Below, piece by piece: positions 7,459 to 14,716 of a stretch of DNA of 21,635 bases. The position numbers and the translations under genes are program-made. This DNA is from Deltaproteobacteria bacterium UBA2409 (GTDB lineage Bacteria > Bdellovibrionota_C > UBA2361 > DDRT01): NCBI GenBank assembly GCA_002343185.1, contig DDRT01000006.1, positions 1 to 21,635 on the forward strand, read 5' to 3'. Numbering within the stretch: the first letter of the stretch is position 1; each line of letters starts with the position of its first letter. The notes below the pieces were generated by a model that worked only from the letters and a program-made list of their open reading frames with translations, was not told the origin of the DNA and searched no databases.

Positions 7459-8701
7459 GATCTGTTTAGCAATTATTGGTGGTATTGTATTAACGCTTCT
7501 TTTTGGGCGAGCAGAAGTTATTACTAAACTTACAATACTTCTCTCAATTGTTTTACTCTTCGGCGCAAAAGAACACCCAATTTTTTTAGGCTTTTTTGAG
7601 TATTCAGATCAGGTTCGTATTCTTTGGGCTTTGATACTGGCATTAACTTTTGGGGTTCTATTTTTATTTAGAGAAGCAAAAGAAGCTTTTTATATTCTAT
7701 TATTATGCTGTGTGTTAGGAGCATTGCTTCTTGTTGCTTCCAATCACTTTTTATCCTTCTTTTTGTCTTTGGAGCTTCTATCTCTTCCACTTTACTGTTT
7801 ATGTGCAAGTTCAAACGATCGACCCAGCGCAGAAGCTGGAATCAAATATTTCATGATGGGCTCATTTGGATCTGCAACACTGCTTTTTGGAATAGCTCTA
7901 TTTTATGGGGTAACTGGATCATTCGAGATGAGTGCAGTAGGAGCAGGAGATCTAAGTATCATCTCTGTCGGGCTTATAATGATGGGACTTCTATTTAAAG
8001 TGGGAGCTGTTCCATTTCATTTTTGGCTTCCTGATGTTTACCAAGGTAGCCCGCTGCCTGTAACTGCCTTTATGGCAACTGTAGTGAAAGTGGCAGCCGT
8101 TGGAGGGTTAATTGCTGTATTTGGAAAATCGAGTTTCCTTGAGAATCTTAACCGGCTAATAGGCATAGTATCGGTTTTAAGTATTTTAGTTGGAACCCTT
8201 GGGGCAATGAGACAGGTATCAATTAAGAGACTACTTGCTTTTTCTGCCATACTGAATGTTGGGATAATGCTACTTAGTTTTCTAAGTGGAGATATGGAGT
8301 CTTTAATTTTTTATCTGGTTATTTATTCCTTGACTTCGCTTGGGATCTTCTCATTAATTTCTTCTGATAAGATCGAGGATCTATCCAAACTCTCTAAAGT
8401 TAACAAAATTCTTCTTACTTTGTTTATGCTATCTCTTGCTGGACTTCCACCCCTAGTTGCTTCTCTTTTTGGTAAAGCAAAGATCTTTATAGGAGCTATT
8501 AAAGCTGGGTACCCTGGGATAGCTGTGTTCGGGCTTCTAGCAGCAGCAGTTGCTGTTTATTACTATCTTAAAGTTATTAGGATATCCTGGAATCAGACAG
8601 GAAGTGAGGGAAGCAGTAAATTAGTAGGATTAGTTGTTTTTGGATTATTAGTTTTATTTTCAGGTGCACCAGGTGTTTTGGGATCTCTCATTTTTAGGTA
8701 G
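7451..8701 (+). CDS. nuoN: NADH:quinone oxidoreductase subunit N
   Basis: NuoN (ND2) is the third antiporter-like pump of complex I. Its conserved parts are FLSLELLSLPLYCLCA (E108), AGIKYFMMGSFGSA, and FKVGAVPFHFWLPDVYQGSP (K183) followed by PVTAFMATVVKVA. The LAFSAILNVG helix and a final hydrophobic helix are also present. At 416 aa it is shorter than the E. coli protein (about 485 aa), the missing length lying at the ends. The ATG at 7451 overlaps nuoM by 8 nt. Its 3' end is overlapped by the peptidase gene. Confidence 0.95.
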   Translation: MLEICLAIIGGIVLTLLFGRAEVITKLTILLSIVLLFGAKEHPIFLGFFEYSDQVRILWALILALTFGVLFLFREAKEAFYILLLCCVLGALLLVASNHFLSFFLSLELLSLPLYCLCASSNDRPSAEAGIKYFMMGSFGSATLLFGIALFYGVTGSFEMSAVGAGDLSIISVGLIMMGLLFKVGAVPFHFWLPDVYQGSPLPVTAFMATVVKVAAVGGLIAVFGKSSFLENLNRLIGIVSVLSILVGTLGAMRQVSIKRLLAFSAILNVGIMLLSFLSGDMESLIFYLVIYSLTSLGIFSLISSDKIEDLSKLSKVNKILLTLFMLSLAGLPPLVASLFGKAKIFIGAIKAGYPGIAVFGLLAAAVAVYYYLKVIRISWNQTGSEGSSKLVGLVVFGLLVLFSGAPGVLGSLIFR

Positions 8702-10364
8702 AAATTTTGAAGGTAAACTTAAGGGTTCGATTAAGAAAGCGACTAAATTTAAGCAGCGCTATAAAGGAAAGCTTACAGAAAAAAATCTCAAAAAAGCACT
8801 CATAGAGTATGAAAAGATCTGTGAGATAGCCGAAGAAGCACAATGCTATTCATATTTAAGATTTGCTGAAACGTCTTTAGATCCAAAAAGAGGTCAAGAT
8901 CTTCAACTGGCACAAGAGCTTGGCGTTAAGTTTTCAAATGAAATGCTTTTTTTTGAGCTTGAAATACCTAAAGTTCTAAAGAAAAAACCAAAAACCTTTG
9001 GACGGTTTAATAACTATCTCTCAAAAGTACTTGATAGAGCTAAGCATAATCTTTCAGAAAGAGAAGAGGGAATTTTTTCAAAAAAAGCACTAACTGGTGC
9101 AGGGGCTTTAGTCAGGCTTTTTGATGAAGAGTGGGGAGCTCAAAAATTTATTGTTCAGGGTAAGGCTCTCTCGGAGTCTGAGGCTCTGAATTTGTTGTAT
9201 GATCCAAATAGAAACAGAAGAGTTGCTGCACATAAAGCTGTAACAGATGCCCTAAAGGAACAGTCAAAGAGAATCACATTAGTTTTTAATACGCTTGCTT
9301 TAGATAAGTCTATTAACGACCAATATAGGGGATTCAAAAACCCTGAAGACTCAAGGCATATGGCTAATGAGACAGATAAGAATGAGGTTGATTCGTTAAT
9401 AAGAGCTGTATCTGGATCTTACAAGATCGTTCAGGACTTCTACAAACTAAAAGCAAAGCTTCTTAAGCTAAAAACACTAAAGGACTACGATAGGTATGCA
9501 CCTATCGGTGCCTCGAGAGCCAAGTACTCACTACGTGAAGCCAGAAAGTTAGTAGTTGGAGCATTTTCTGATCTTTCTACTGATTTTGGAAAATTGGCTG
9601 ATAGATTTTTTAAAGATAACTGGATAGATGCTGAAAATCGAAAAGGTAAGAGAAGTGGAGCTTTTTGTTCATTTGTTACTGCACGAACTCACCCGGTAGT
9701 TTTCATTAATTATCATGGCTCTCTTAGAGATGTGTTCACTCTGGCTCATGAGCTAGGTCATGGAATTCATGCTGTAAAAATGAAAGAAGCGGGGAGTATT
9801 AATTTTGATACCCCATTAACGATTGCAGAGACCGCAAGTGTTTTCGCAGAGATGCTTTTATTTAACCATATAAAGGTAAAACTCAATAAAAGAGAGCTAA
9901 TCTCGATGTATGTAGCAAAAATTGAAAATATCATTGCTACTGTTTATAGACAGACCTCCATGTTTCAATTTGAAAGACTCCTACATCAGGAGAGAAAGAG
10001 TGGAGAGCTCTCTACTGAAAGGATCAATTTTCTTTGGCGATCTACGCAAAAGCAGATGTTTGGTAAAAGCGTTGAATTAACAAAGGAGTATGATTATTGG
10101 TGGGGTTATATCCCTCATTTTGTTCATACCCCATTTTATGTATATGCATATGCTTACGGAGAGCTTTTAACTCTAGGCCTTTATGAGCAGTTTCAAAAGA
10201 CTGGCTCAAGTTTTGTTCCTAAATATGAAGCACTTCTTAGTGCTGGTGCCTCTAAAACTCCAAATGAACTTCTTTCCCCCTTTGCTCCTAATATCGAATA
10301 CTTCTGGAAGTATGGAATCAAGCAGATTAAAATTCTTAATGATGAGCTAATTCAGTTAGTATGA
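8664..10364 (+). CDS. M3-family oligoendopeptidase (PepF-like)
   Basis: This is a cytosolic zinc metallopeptidase of family M3B that degrades oligopeptides. The N-terminal signature VFWDLSFL (residues 4-11) is typical of PepF. The zinc site is HELGH (362-366) with the third ligand E389 in TIAETASVFAE. The substrate-side block GYIPHFVHTPFYVYAYAYG (481-499) supplies the conserved His and Tyr. At 566 aa it is slightly short for PepF (about 600). The start is GTG 8664 or GTG 8673; AGG at 8662-8664 favours 8673. Either way 29-38 nt lie inside nuoN, a long overlap that implies cotranscription with the complex I genes without an obvious functional link. Confidence 0.92.
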   Translation: MHQVFWDLSFLGRNFEGKLKGSIKKATKFKQRYKGKLTEKNLKKALIEYEKICEIAEEAQCYSYLRFAETSLDPKRGQDLQLAQELGVKFSNEMLFFELEIPKVLKKKPKTFGRFNNYLSKVLDRAKHNLSEREEGIFSKKALTGAGALVRLFDEEWGAQKFIVQGKALSESEALNLLYDPNRNRRVAAHKAVTDALKEQSKRITLVFNTLALDKSINDQYRGFKNPEDSRHMANETDKNEVDSLIRAVSGSYKIVQDFYKLKAKLLKLKTLKDYDRYAPIGASRAKYSLREARKLVVGAFSDLSTDFGKLADRFFKDNWIDAENRKGKRSGAFCSFVTARTHPVVFINYHGSLRDVFTLAHELGHGIHAVKMKEAGSINFDTPLTIAETASVFAEMLLFNHIKVKLNKRELISMYVAKIENIIATVYRQTSMFQFERLLHQERKSGELSTERINFLWRSTQKQMFGKSVELTKEYDYWWGYIPHFVHTPFYVYAYAYGELLTLGLYEQFQKTGSSFVPKYEALLSAGASKTPNELLSPFAPNIEYFWKYGIKQIKILNDELIQLV

Positions 10365-10375
10365 TAGAAGTTATT

Positions 10376-10457
10376 TGTCTGGACTGGCTTCAGCCAGTCC
10401 TAAGTAAGGGTCAGTCTTCCTCCATCGCGAAGGCTACGGAGGAAGACTGACCAGACA
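10376..10457. repeat. Bipartite hairpin element, copy 1 (between peptidase gene and lysA)
   Basis: Two adjacent palindromes. The first is GGACTGGCT/AGCCAGTCC (10381-10389 with 10392-10400). The second has a perfect 15-bp stem, GGTCAGTCTTCCTCC (10409-10423) with its complement at 10438-10452, around a 14-nt loop. An outer pair, TGTCTGG/CCAGACA (10376-10382 with 10451-10457), could close both into a three-way junction. The stretch TCGCGAAGGCTACGGAGGA (10425-10443) matches 17 of 19 bases in copy 2 at 14764-14782. There is no T-run, so it is not a classic terminator, and it ends just before the lysA start. Confidence 0.75.
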
Positions 10458-10464
10458 TGGTGAG

Positions 10465-11613
10465 GTGGAATCGGTGTATCAGAAAATAGCAGAGAAATAT
10501 GGAACTCCAACGTATGTCTATGACTTTCGAAAAATTAAGGAGCAGTACAATAAATTAAAAAGTGTAGTGCCTGAGGCTTTAATCGCTTATGCCGTAAAAG
10601 CTAATTCAAATTTATCGATATTAAGATTTCTAAGATCTCTTGGCGCTGGGTTTGATATAGTCTCAGGAGGGGAGCTTTATAGAGTACGGAAAGCAGGTGG
10701 TGGAGAGATAATATTCTCGGGAGTAGGCAAGACCGAAGATGAACTTAGAGATGCAGCAGGTGTTTTATCTTTAAATGTTGAGTCACTAGATGAGCTAGCA
10801 CTCATTTCTGAGATGAAGCTAAGTATTCCTATTTCACTTAGAATTAATCCTGATATTTCAGTCGATACTCATCCGTATATAAGCACAGGTCTTAGAAGTT
10901 CCAAATTCGGCATACCCCTCGAGCTTGTGGATCAAGCTCTCTCAATAATTAAAAGTGGAAATTTGAGTTTGGTGGGATTGTCTTGTCATATCGGCTCCCA
11001 CATCTCTGATGTTTCGGTTTTAAAATCTGCATATTCATGTTTAAGAGAGAAGTTTGAAGAGATCAGAGCCTGTGGTTTTGATTTAAAAATTTTAGATTTC
11101 GGAGGAGGGCTTTCAGTAGATCTGGATCTCCAGAAGTTTGGCAGCATGATTAAAGAAGTCACATCAGGGCTTGATGCTAAGATTGTGTTTGAGCCCGGTA
11201 AGTTCCTGGTAGCCGAAAGTGGGGTTCTATTAACAAAGGTGCTTTATAGAAAAGATAATGGAACCCATAAGTTTGCTGTCGTTGATGCAGGTATGAATGA
11301 CCTTATAAGGCCCTCTTTATATGATGCATATCATGATATTCAGGCCATTTCTGGTAGTCCCAATATGGAGGAGATCACAATTGTTGGGCCAGTATGTGAG
11401 ACAGGCTGCTTCTTAGGTAAGGCGAGACTGCTTCCAGTACTAAAGCGCGGAGATCTGCTATTTATAAGGGATTCAGGGGCTTACGGCTTTAGTATGTCAT
11501 CCAACTATAACTCAAGACCACGGGCTTGTGAGGTTGCGATTGAGCTAGATGGATCGATCCGTTGTATCAGAACCCGAGAATCATATGAGTCTCTGGTAGC
11601 CTCAGAGCCTTAA
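10465..11613 (+). CDS. lysA: Diaminopimelate decarboxylase
   Basis: LysA is the PLP enzyme that decarboxylates meso-diaminopimelate to L-lysine in the cytosol. The PLP lysine is K45 in YAVKANSN. The barrel motifs SCHIGSHISD (173-182) and LDFGGG (210-215) and the phosphate-binding EPGKFLVA (243-250) are present. The beta-barrel domain has VDAGMNDLIRPSLYDAYH (273-290), the catalytic-site Cys in VCETGC (C311) and DSGAYGFSMSSNYN (336-349). The length of 382 aa is slightly short of the usual 410-420. GTG 10465 or GTG 10474 may start it; GAGG at 10462-10465 suits 10474 better. The start lies 13-22 nt after a strong hairpin, which may affect translation. Confidence 0.95.
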   Translation: MESVYQKIAEKYGTPTYVYDFRKIKEQYNKLKSVVPEALIAYAVKANSNLSILRFLRSLGAGFDIVSGGELYRVRKAGGGEIIFSGVGKTEDELRDAAGVLSLNVESLDELALISEMKLSIPISLRINPDISVDTHPYISTGLRSSKFGIPLELVDQALSIIKSGNLSLVGLSCHIGSHISDVSVLKSAYSCLREKFEEIRACGFDLKILDFGGGLSVDLDLQKFGSMIKEVTSGLDAKIVFEPGKFLVAESGVLLTKVLYRKDNGTHKFAVVDAGMNDLIRPSLYDAYHDIQAISGSPNMEEITIVGPVCETGCFLGKARLLPVLKRGDLLFIRDSGAYGFSMSSNYNSRPRACEVAIELDGSIRCIRTRESYESLVASEP

Positions 11614-11639
11614 AAAATAAGGCTAGAATGCATTTTTTT
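11606..11639 (+). terminator. Probable intrinsic terminator of lysA
   Basis: AGCCTTA (11606-11612) pairs with TAAGGCT (11618-11624) around an A5 loop, overlapping the lysA stop codon. A run of seven T residues (11633-11639) follows after an 8-nt gap. The stem is short and the T-run is offset, so efficiency may be modest, but the position is right. Confidence 0.5.
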
Positions 11640-11641
11640 AG

Positions 11642-11671
11642 TTGATCTATTTCCCAATTCATACTTATAGT
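11642..11671 (+). promoter_or_regulatory. Sigma-70-like promoter for the HU-family gene
   Basis: TTGATC (11642-11647) and TATAGT (11666-11671) are spaced by 18 bp, directly after the lysA terminator. Matches are 4 of 6 and 5 of 6. Transcription would begin near 11678 and leave a leader of about 118 nt. Confidence 0.45.
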
Positions 11672-11720
11672 ATGGAAGCTGAGAGTTAAAGTAACTTAAA
11701 GCTCTTAATGTTTTTGTAAT

Positions 11721-11747
11721 AAAAAGCCTTTAGAATAAGGGGTTTTT
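11721..11747 (+). promoter_or_regulatory. Imperfect hairpin with T-run in the HU-gene leader
   Basis: AAAAAGCCTT (11721-11730) and AAGGGGTTTTT (11737-11747) can form an A/T-anchored stem with one mismatch or bulge, ending in T5. Located between the proposed promoter and the ribosome site, it could act as an attenuator or a leaky terminator. It may also be chance in AT-rich DNA. Confidence 0.25.
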
Positions 11748-11796
11748 GCAGATTTTCTGTAGTACACCTTAAAGTTTTTTTAGGAGATTAAAAAAT

Positions 11797-12228
11797 ATGG
11801 CGAAAAAAACCGCTAAAAAAAAGCCGATGAAGAAAGCAGCCCCAAAAAAGGCTGTTAAAAAGACTGCAACAGCTACAAAAAAGCCAGTTGTTAAAGCAGC
11901 TCCAAAATGGACTGCAGCTATGAAGCCAAAAAATGGCGGAACACTTAGCTACACACAGGCTGAGTTCGTTGAGAATATTAGAGGTTTCTTGGGGCTAGAA
12001 AAGCGCTCAGAAGCTAAATCAATCTGCGAAGATTTCGCTAGATTCATCAAAGATTCTCTTCGCAAGGGTTACAAGCTTCCACTTATGGGACTTGGAAAGC
12101 TCTATGTTAGACAATCAAAAGCTCGTATGGGAAGAAATCCTGCAACTGGTGAAACCATTCAGATTCCAGCTCGTAAGAGAGTTAGATTTGTAGCTACTAA
12201 GGCGCTTAAAGAAGCAGTTCTTAGGTAA
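11797..12228 (+). CDS. HU/IHF-family DNA-binding protein with histone H1-like tail
   Basis: This is a nucleoid protein made of two parts. Residues 1-45 are a Lys/Ala/Pro-rich basic tail (KKTAKKKPMKKAAPKK and similar), like histone H1 C-terminal segments. Residues about 50-143 are an HU/IHF fold, with the dimer helices (YTQAEFVENIRGFLGL, AKSICEDFARFIKDSL), then LPLMGLGKLYVR and the DNA-arm motif GRNPATGE (112-119), whose Pro intercalates into DNA in HU, and IQIPARKRVRF. AGGAG at 11782-11786 precedes the ATG by 10 nt. It has its own promoter and 3' hairpin, so it is probably a single-gene unit. The tail should raise non-specific DNA affinity. Confidence 0.92.
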   Translation: MAKKTAKKKPMKKAAPKKAVKKTATATKKPVVKAAPKWTAAMKPKNGGTLSYTQAEFVENIRGFLGLEKRSEAKSICEDFARFIKDSLRKGYKLPLMGLGKLYVRQSKARMGRNPATGETIQIPARKRVRFVATKALKEAVLR

Positions 12229-12240
12229 CTACAGGCAGTT

Positions 12241-12271
12241 CCTAGCGACTGAGTTATAGTCAGTCGCTAGG
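12241..12271. terminator. Strong 12-bp hairpin after the HU-family gene
   Basis: CCTAGCGACTGA (12241-12252) pairs perfectly with TCAGTCGCTAGG (12260-12271) around a 7-nt loop, 12 bp after the stop. Position suggests transcription end or 3'-end protection, but no T-run follows. It differs in sequence from the GGTCAG/GGACTGG hairpins elsewhere in the window. Confidence 0.5.
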
Positions 12272-12275
12272 CTGT

Positions 12276-12309
12276 GTTCCATTATGCTCTATGTTTCATT
12301 ATGCTCTAT
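12276..12309. repeat. Tandem 17-bp direct repeat upstream of the 12396 gene
   Basis: Two adjoining 17-nt units, GTTCCATTATGCTCTAT (12276-12292) and GTTTCATTATGCTCTAT (12293-12309), differ at one base. A 10-bp palindrome, TCTTATAAGA (12311-12320), follows. They lie 87-120 bp before the start of the two-gene SIR2-like cassette and could be a pair of regulator binding sites. Confidence 0.55.
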
Positions 12310-12395
12310 ATCTTATAAGAGCTAGCCATCGTTAGATTATTCTATAAATTCAGTCGTGATTTGATTACCTAATTATTATAGCTAAACTATCTAGG

Positions 12396-13304
12396 ATGAT
12401 CCTTGAATCCTGTCGTTTAGCTGGGGAGCTCGTATCTGGGATTCTCCCATCATTAGAGCTATCGAAAACATCTCCCAAGCGCACCTTTCTCTCTCTCCTT
12501 TCTGTTTCAGGGTTAAGACTATTAGGTACAACATTTACTGATATTACTCTTGGAGAAAAGCATGCAGGACCTTTAAGAGATCGTATAGGAAATTTCGTAG
12601 CTTTAATCTGCCTTCTAACAGACAAGGCTGACACAGATATAGATTGCGTTCATAGAGATTGGTCAACATCGCAGAAAATTGATTACTTAAATTCGGTTCG
12701 TGAGCTTTGTATCAATGGTAGAATCCCTAAGGGATCTCAAGATGTAACAAATGAAGCTGTTTTAGCGATGTCAGATACCGTCTTTCATGAATCTGCGTTT
12801 AGAAACACACAATTTAAAGAAAGAACCGCAAAGATCATTGAGGTTGCAAAAGAACAGCTAACCTGCACCGATGCCAATGAACTTTTAAGATTAGAGGCAG
12901 AACTTGGGGCTCAGCATGGTAGGTTGATTGTTGAAGTAGTAGAGATGTTTAGTGGAAGAGATCTATCTAGCTTTTATAACATGGCTCAAAACTTTGGATC
13001 GTTTGGTCAGATGTTAGATGGAGCAATAGATCTGTATCGAGACTATGCCGAAGGAGCAAAGACCTACGGAACACTGATATTGCAAAACTCTGATTATCGA
13101 TTAGGTAACGACATCAGACAGCTCTACCTTTTTACGGCTAACCGCTATCTACTCCATGCTGAACAGGATCGAGTTCATACTGTTGAATCTAGAGCCAAAT
13201 TAACCGCACTAGCAGCTCTAGTTAGATTCAACTGTTCTTTTAAACTAAAAAGAGCAGCAATAACTGATTATAAATACTGGCAAGAAATAGCTGAGGCTAA
13301 ATGA
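12396..13304 (+). CDS. Putative class I isoprenoid-synthase-fold protein
   Basis: A 302-aa, all-helical soluble protein that I cannot name with certainty. It has two Asp-rich segments about 130 residues apart: LLTDKADTDID (73-83) and QMLDGAIDLYRDYAEG (205-220), the latter with D208, D212 and D216 on one helix face. This spacing and the second motif resemble the Mg-diphosphate sites of class I prenyl or terpene synthases (polyprenyl synthetase, squalene/phytoene synthase and tetraprenyl cyclase types). The first motif is not a clean DDxxD, so activity is uncertain. ATG 12396 has AGG directly before it, too close to be a normal ribosome site. The frame is open back to 12360 without a standard start, so the true N-terminus could be longer. 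It overlaps the SIR2-like gene by 4 nt (ATGA). Confidence 0.55.
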   Translation: MILESCRLAGELVSGILPSLELSKTSPKRTFLSLLSVSGLRLLGTTFTDITLGEKHAGPLRDRIGNFVALICLLTDKADTDIDCVHRDWSTSQKIDYLNSVRELCINGRIPKGSQDVTNEAVLAMSDTVFHESAFRNTQFKERTAKIIEVAKEQLTCTDANELLRLEAELGAQHGRLIVEVVEMFSGRDLSSFYNMAQNFGSFGQMLDGAIDLYRDYAEGAKTYGTLILQNSDYRLGNDIRQLYLFTANRYLLHAEQDRVHTVESRAKLTALAALVRFNCSFKLKRAAITDYKYWQEIAEAK

Positions 13305-14284
13305 GGATTGAAACTGATCAATTAGCTCAATTTAAGATCGAACCCCAAAGTATTAGCTTTCTTCCCGATCCATTTTCCTGGTGTTGGAAAAGAGATGAAG
13401 GAGAAAAGAGCAGGACTATTTTTTACAAACCACATTTTCATACTGAAGGTGACAGAGTTGTCCTGGATCGAGCAGATTTTTACTACTATCAGGGTGGTTT
13501 TACAGATCCTTTTCAATATTCTCACAATTCAATATTAGATTATATAGTTGAAAGAAACTCTCTGCTTATAAGAACAAAAACAATCTCCCCTGAAAGTCAG
13601 GAGATAATTGATAGACTTCTTCAGCAAAAACCTAAAATCAATTTGCCAGAGGGGGTATTTCCTAAAATTTGTGATGGAGATTTTTTAGCAAAACCTGATC
13701 AGAGTATTGTATTATACTGCGGTGCTGGAGTGTCGTATGAATCAGGACTTCCAACGCTAGCTGATATTCATGAGTTCTTTGGGGTAGATGATCCACTTTC
13801 AAATAGATTTACTTTTGGAGTAAGAGATCCTGTTTTGGCGGCACTGTCCAACCCTAGGAGATTCTTTATTGACGCTTTTGGTTATCATCTTCAGTTTGCT
13901 AATGCTGAACCCTCGTATTCCCATACGAGATTGGCTGAACTTTATAGGGAAGGATATTTTTCCCGAATTTTGACTGATAATATTGATAAGCTATTCGAAA
14001 AAACAGGAGTAGAGACAACCAGGGTTCGACAAATATTTCCTATGCAGATCGATATTACATTCAAGCCAGATGAAAAAACATTACTAGTAATTGGAGTTGC
14101 TGCCGACAGGAGAGGAGTAATTAAATGTGCAAGAGAGCAGGGGCTTTCAGTCGTAGTAGTAAACCCACACTATTCCGTTTCTCCAAGAGCGCAGAATTTA
14201 AGCTATCTTTCTCAAAATGACATTTGGTTTAAGGAAAGATCAGAAAACTTTCTAAGAACACGCTTAGTTGCTACTGTTCCCTAA
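13301..14284 (+). CDS. SIR2-like protein lacking the catalytic His and zinc module
   Basis: The protein has an N-terminal domain of unknown fold (about 1-130, aromatic-rich, e.g. FYYYQGGFTDPFQYS) and then a sirtuin-type Rossmann domain. Sirtuin motifs: GAGVSYESGLP (141-151, as GAGxSxxSGIP), TDNIDKL (225-231, as TQNIDxL), LLVIGVAADRRG (261-272) and VVVVNPH (284-290). When TDNID is aligned with TQNVD of typical sirtuins, the catalytic His position holds F246. The FR of GIPxFR is absent. Only about 15 residues lie between that point and the next strand, so the Cys4 zinc domain is missing. Deacylase activity is unlikely; NAD binding, NADase activity or a structural role are possible. It forms a cassette with the preceding gene, and its 3' end overlaps the convergent pilin gene by 14 nt. 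Confidence 0.75.
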   Translation: MRIETDQLAQFKIEPQSISFLPDPFSWCWKRDEGEKSRTIFYKPHFHTEGDRVVLDRADFYYYQGGFTDPFQYSHNSILDYIVERNSLLIRTKTISPESQEIIDRLLQQKPKINLPEGVFPKICDGDFLAKPDQSIVLYCGAGVSYESGLPTLADIHEFFGVDDPLSNRFTFGVRDPVLAALSNPRRFFIDAFGYHLQFANAEPSYSHTRLAELYREGYFSRILTDNIDKLFEKTGVETTRVRQIFPMQIDITFKPDEKTLLVIGVAADRRGVIKCAREQGLSVVVVNPHYSVSPRAQNLSYLSQNDIWFKERSENFLRTRLVATVP

Positions 14285-14630
14285 ACCCACCCTCGTTACT
14301 ATCCCAAATAAAGGTTTTGCCTGAACCTTTCTCATGTGAACTAGTTATGATGAAAGCATCCTCTTGCACCTCTACTGAGAGATTTACCCCATCAGAGAGT
14401 CTTGGAATACCAGGGAGTGCACGGCAGTCGTTTTGCTCGCATGAAAGATACTCTTCGTTATCCAGATAATATGCCTCTTCTCCAAGTGCAACATTTCTGG
14501 CATCTTGTTGGGCTCTAGTATCAAAAGCCCGCTGTCTATAGGCTCTAAATTCTGGCACAACTATCGCTGATAGTATCCCAATGACAACCATGGTGAATAA
14601 TAGCTCTAAAAGTGTAAATCCTCGTTCCAT
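14271..14630 (-). CDS. Type IV pilin-like (prepilin) protein
   Basis: A 119-aa class III signal peptide protein for a type IV pilus or type II secretion pseudopilus. The short basic leader MERG is followed by the prepilin motif, with cleavage between G4 and F5 and the conserved Glu at mature position 5 (FTLLELLFTMVVIGILSAIV). The hydrophobic helix continues to PEFRAYRQRA. The globular part is small and has a close cysteine pair, C64 and C69 (YLSCEQNDCRA), which may form a disulfide. No other pilus gene is near. No clear Shine-Dalgarno site precedes ATG 14628-14630. The stop lies inside the convergent SIR2-like gene. Confidence 0.88.
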   Translation of the reverse strand: MERGFTLLELLFTMVVIGILSAIVVPEFRAYRQRAFDTRAQQDARNVALGEEAYYLDNEEYLSCEQNDCRALPGIPRLSDGVNLSVEVQEDAFIITSSHEKGSGKTFIWDSNEGGFREQ

Positions 14631-14670
14631 ATATCGTTCTATCGAAGCGAACTAAAATTTGTTTACTGAT

Positions 14671-14682
14671 ATAAATATTTAT
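14671..14682. promoter_or_regulatory. AT palindrome upstream of the pilin gene
   Basis: ATAAATATTTAT is a perfect 12-bp palindrome 41 bp upstream of the pilin start, a place where its promoter or an operator would lie. A perfect AT-only palindrome is weak evidence in this AT-rich DNA. Confidence 0.2.
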
Positions 14683-14716
14683 TACTTGAGGATCAGGCTC
14701 GGAGAGAATCATTGCT

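Noticed and set aside
7705..7998. Plus-strand 97-codon frame inside nuoN
   Set aside because: It is an out-of-frame shadow of a membrane protein gene; its sequence is low-quality and resembles no family.
10376..10457. Classic Rho-independent terminator for the peptidase gene
   Set aside because: The stems are strong but no T-run follows, and the structure matches a dispersed element at 14717-14797.
12365..12634. Minus-strand 89-codon open frame opposite the isoprenoid-synthase-like gene
   Set aside because: It is antisense to a longer coding frame that overlaps the next gene by ATGA, and its basic, Ser/Arg-rich composition is typical of a shadow frame.
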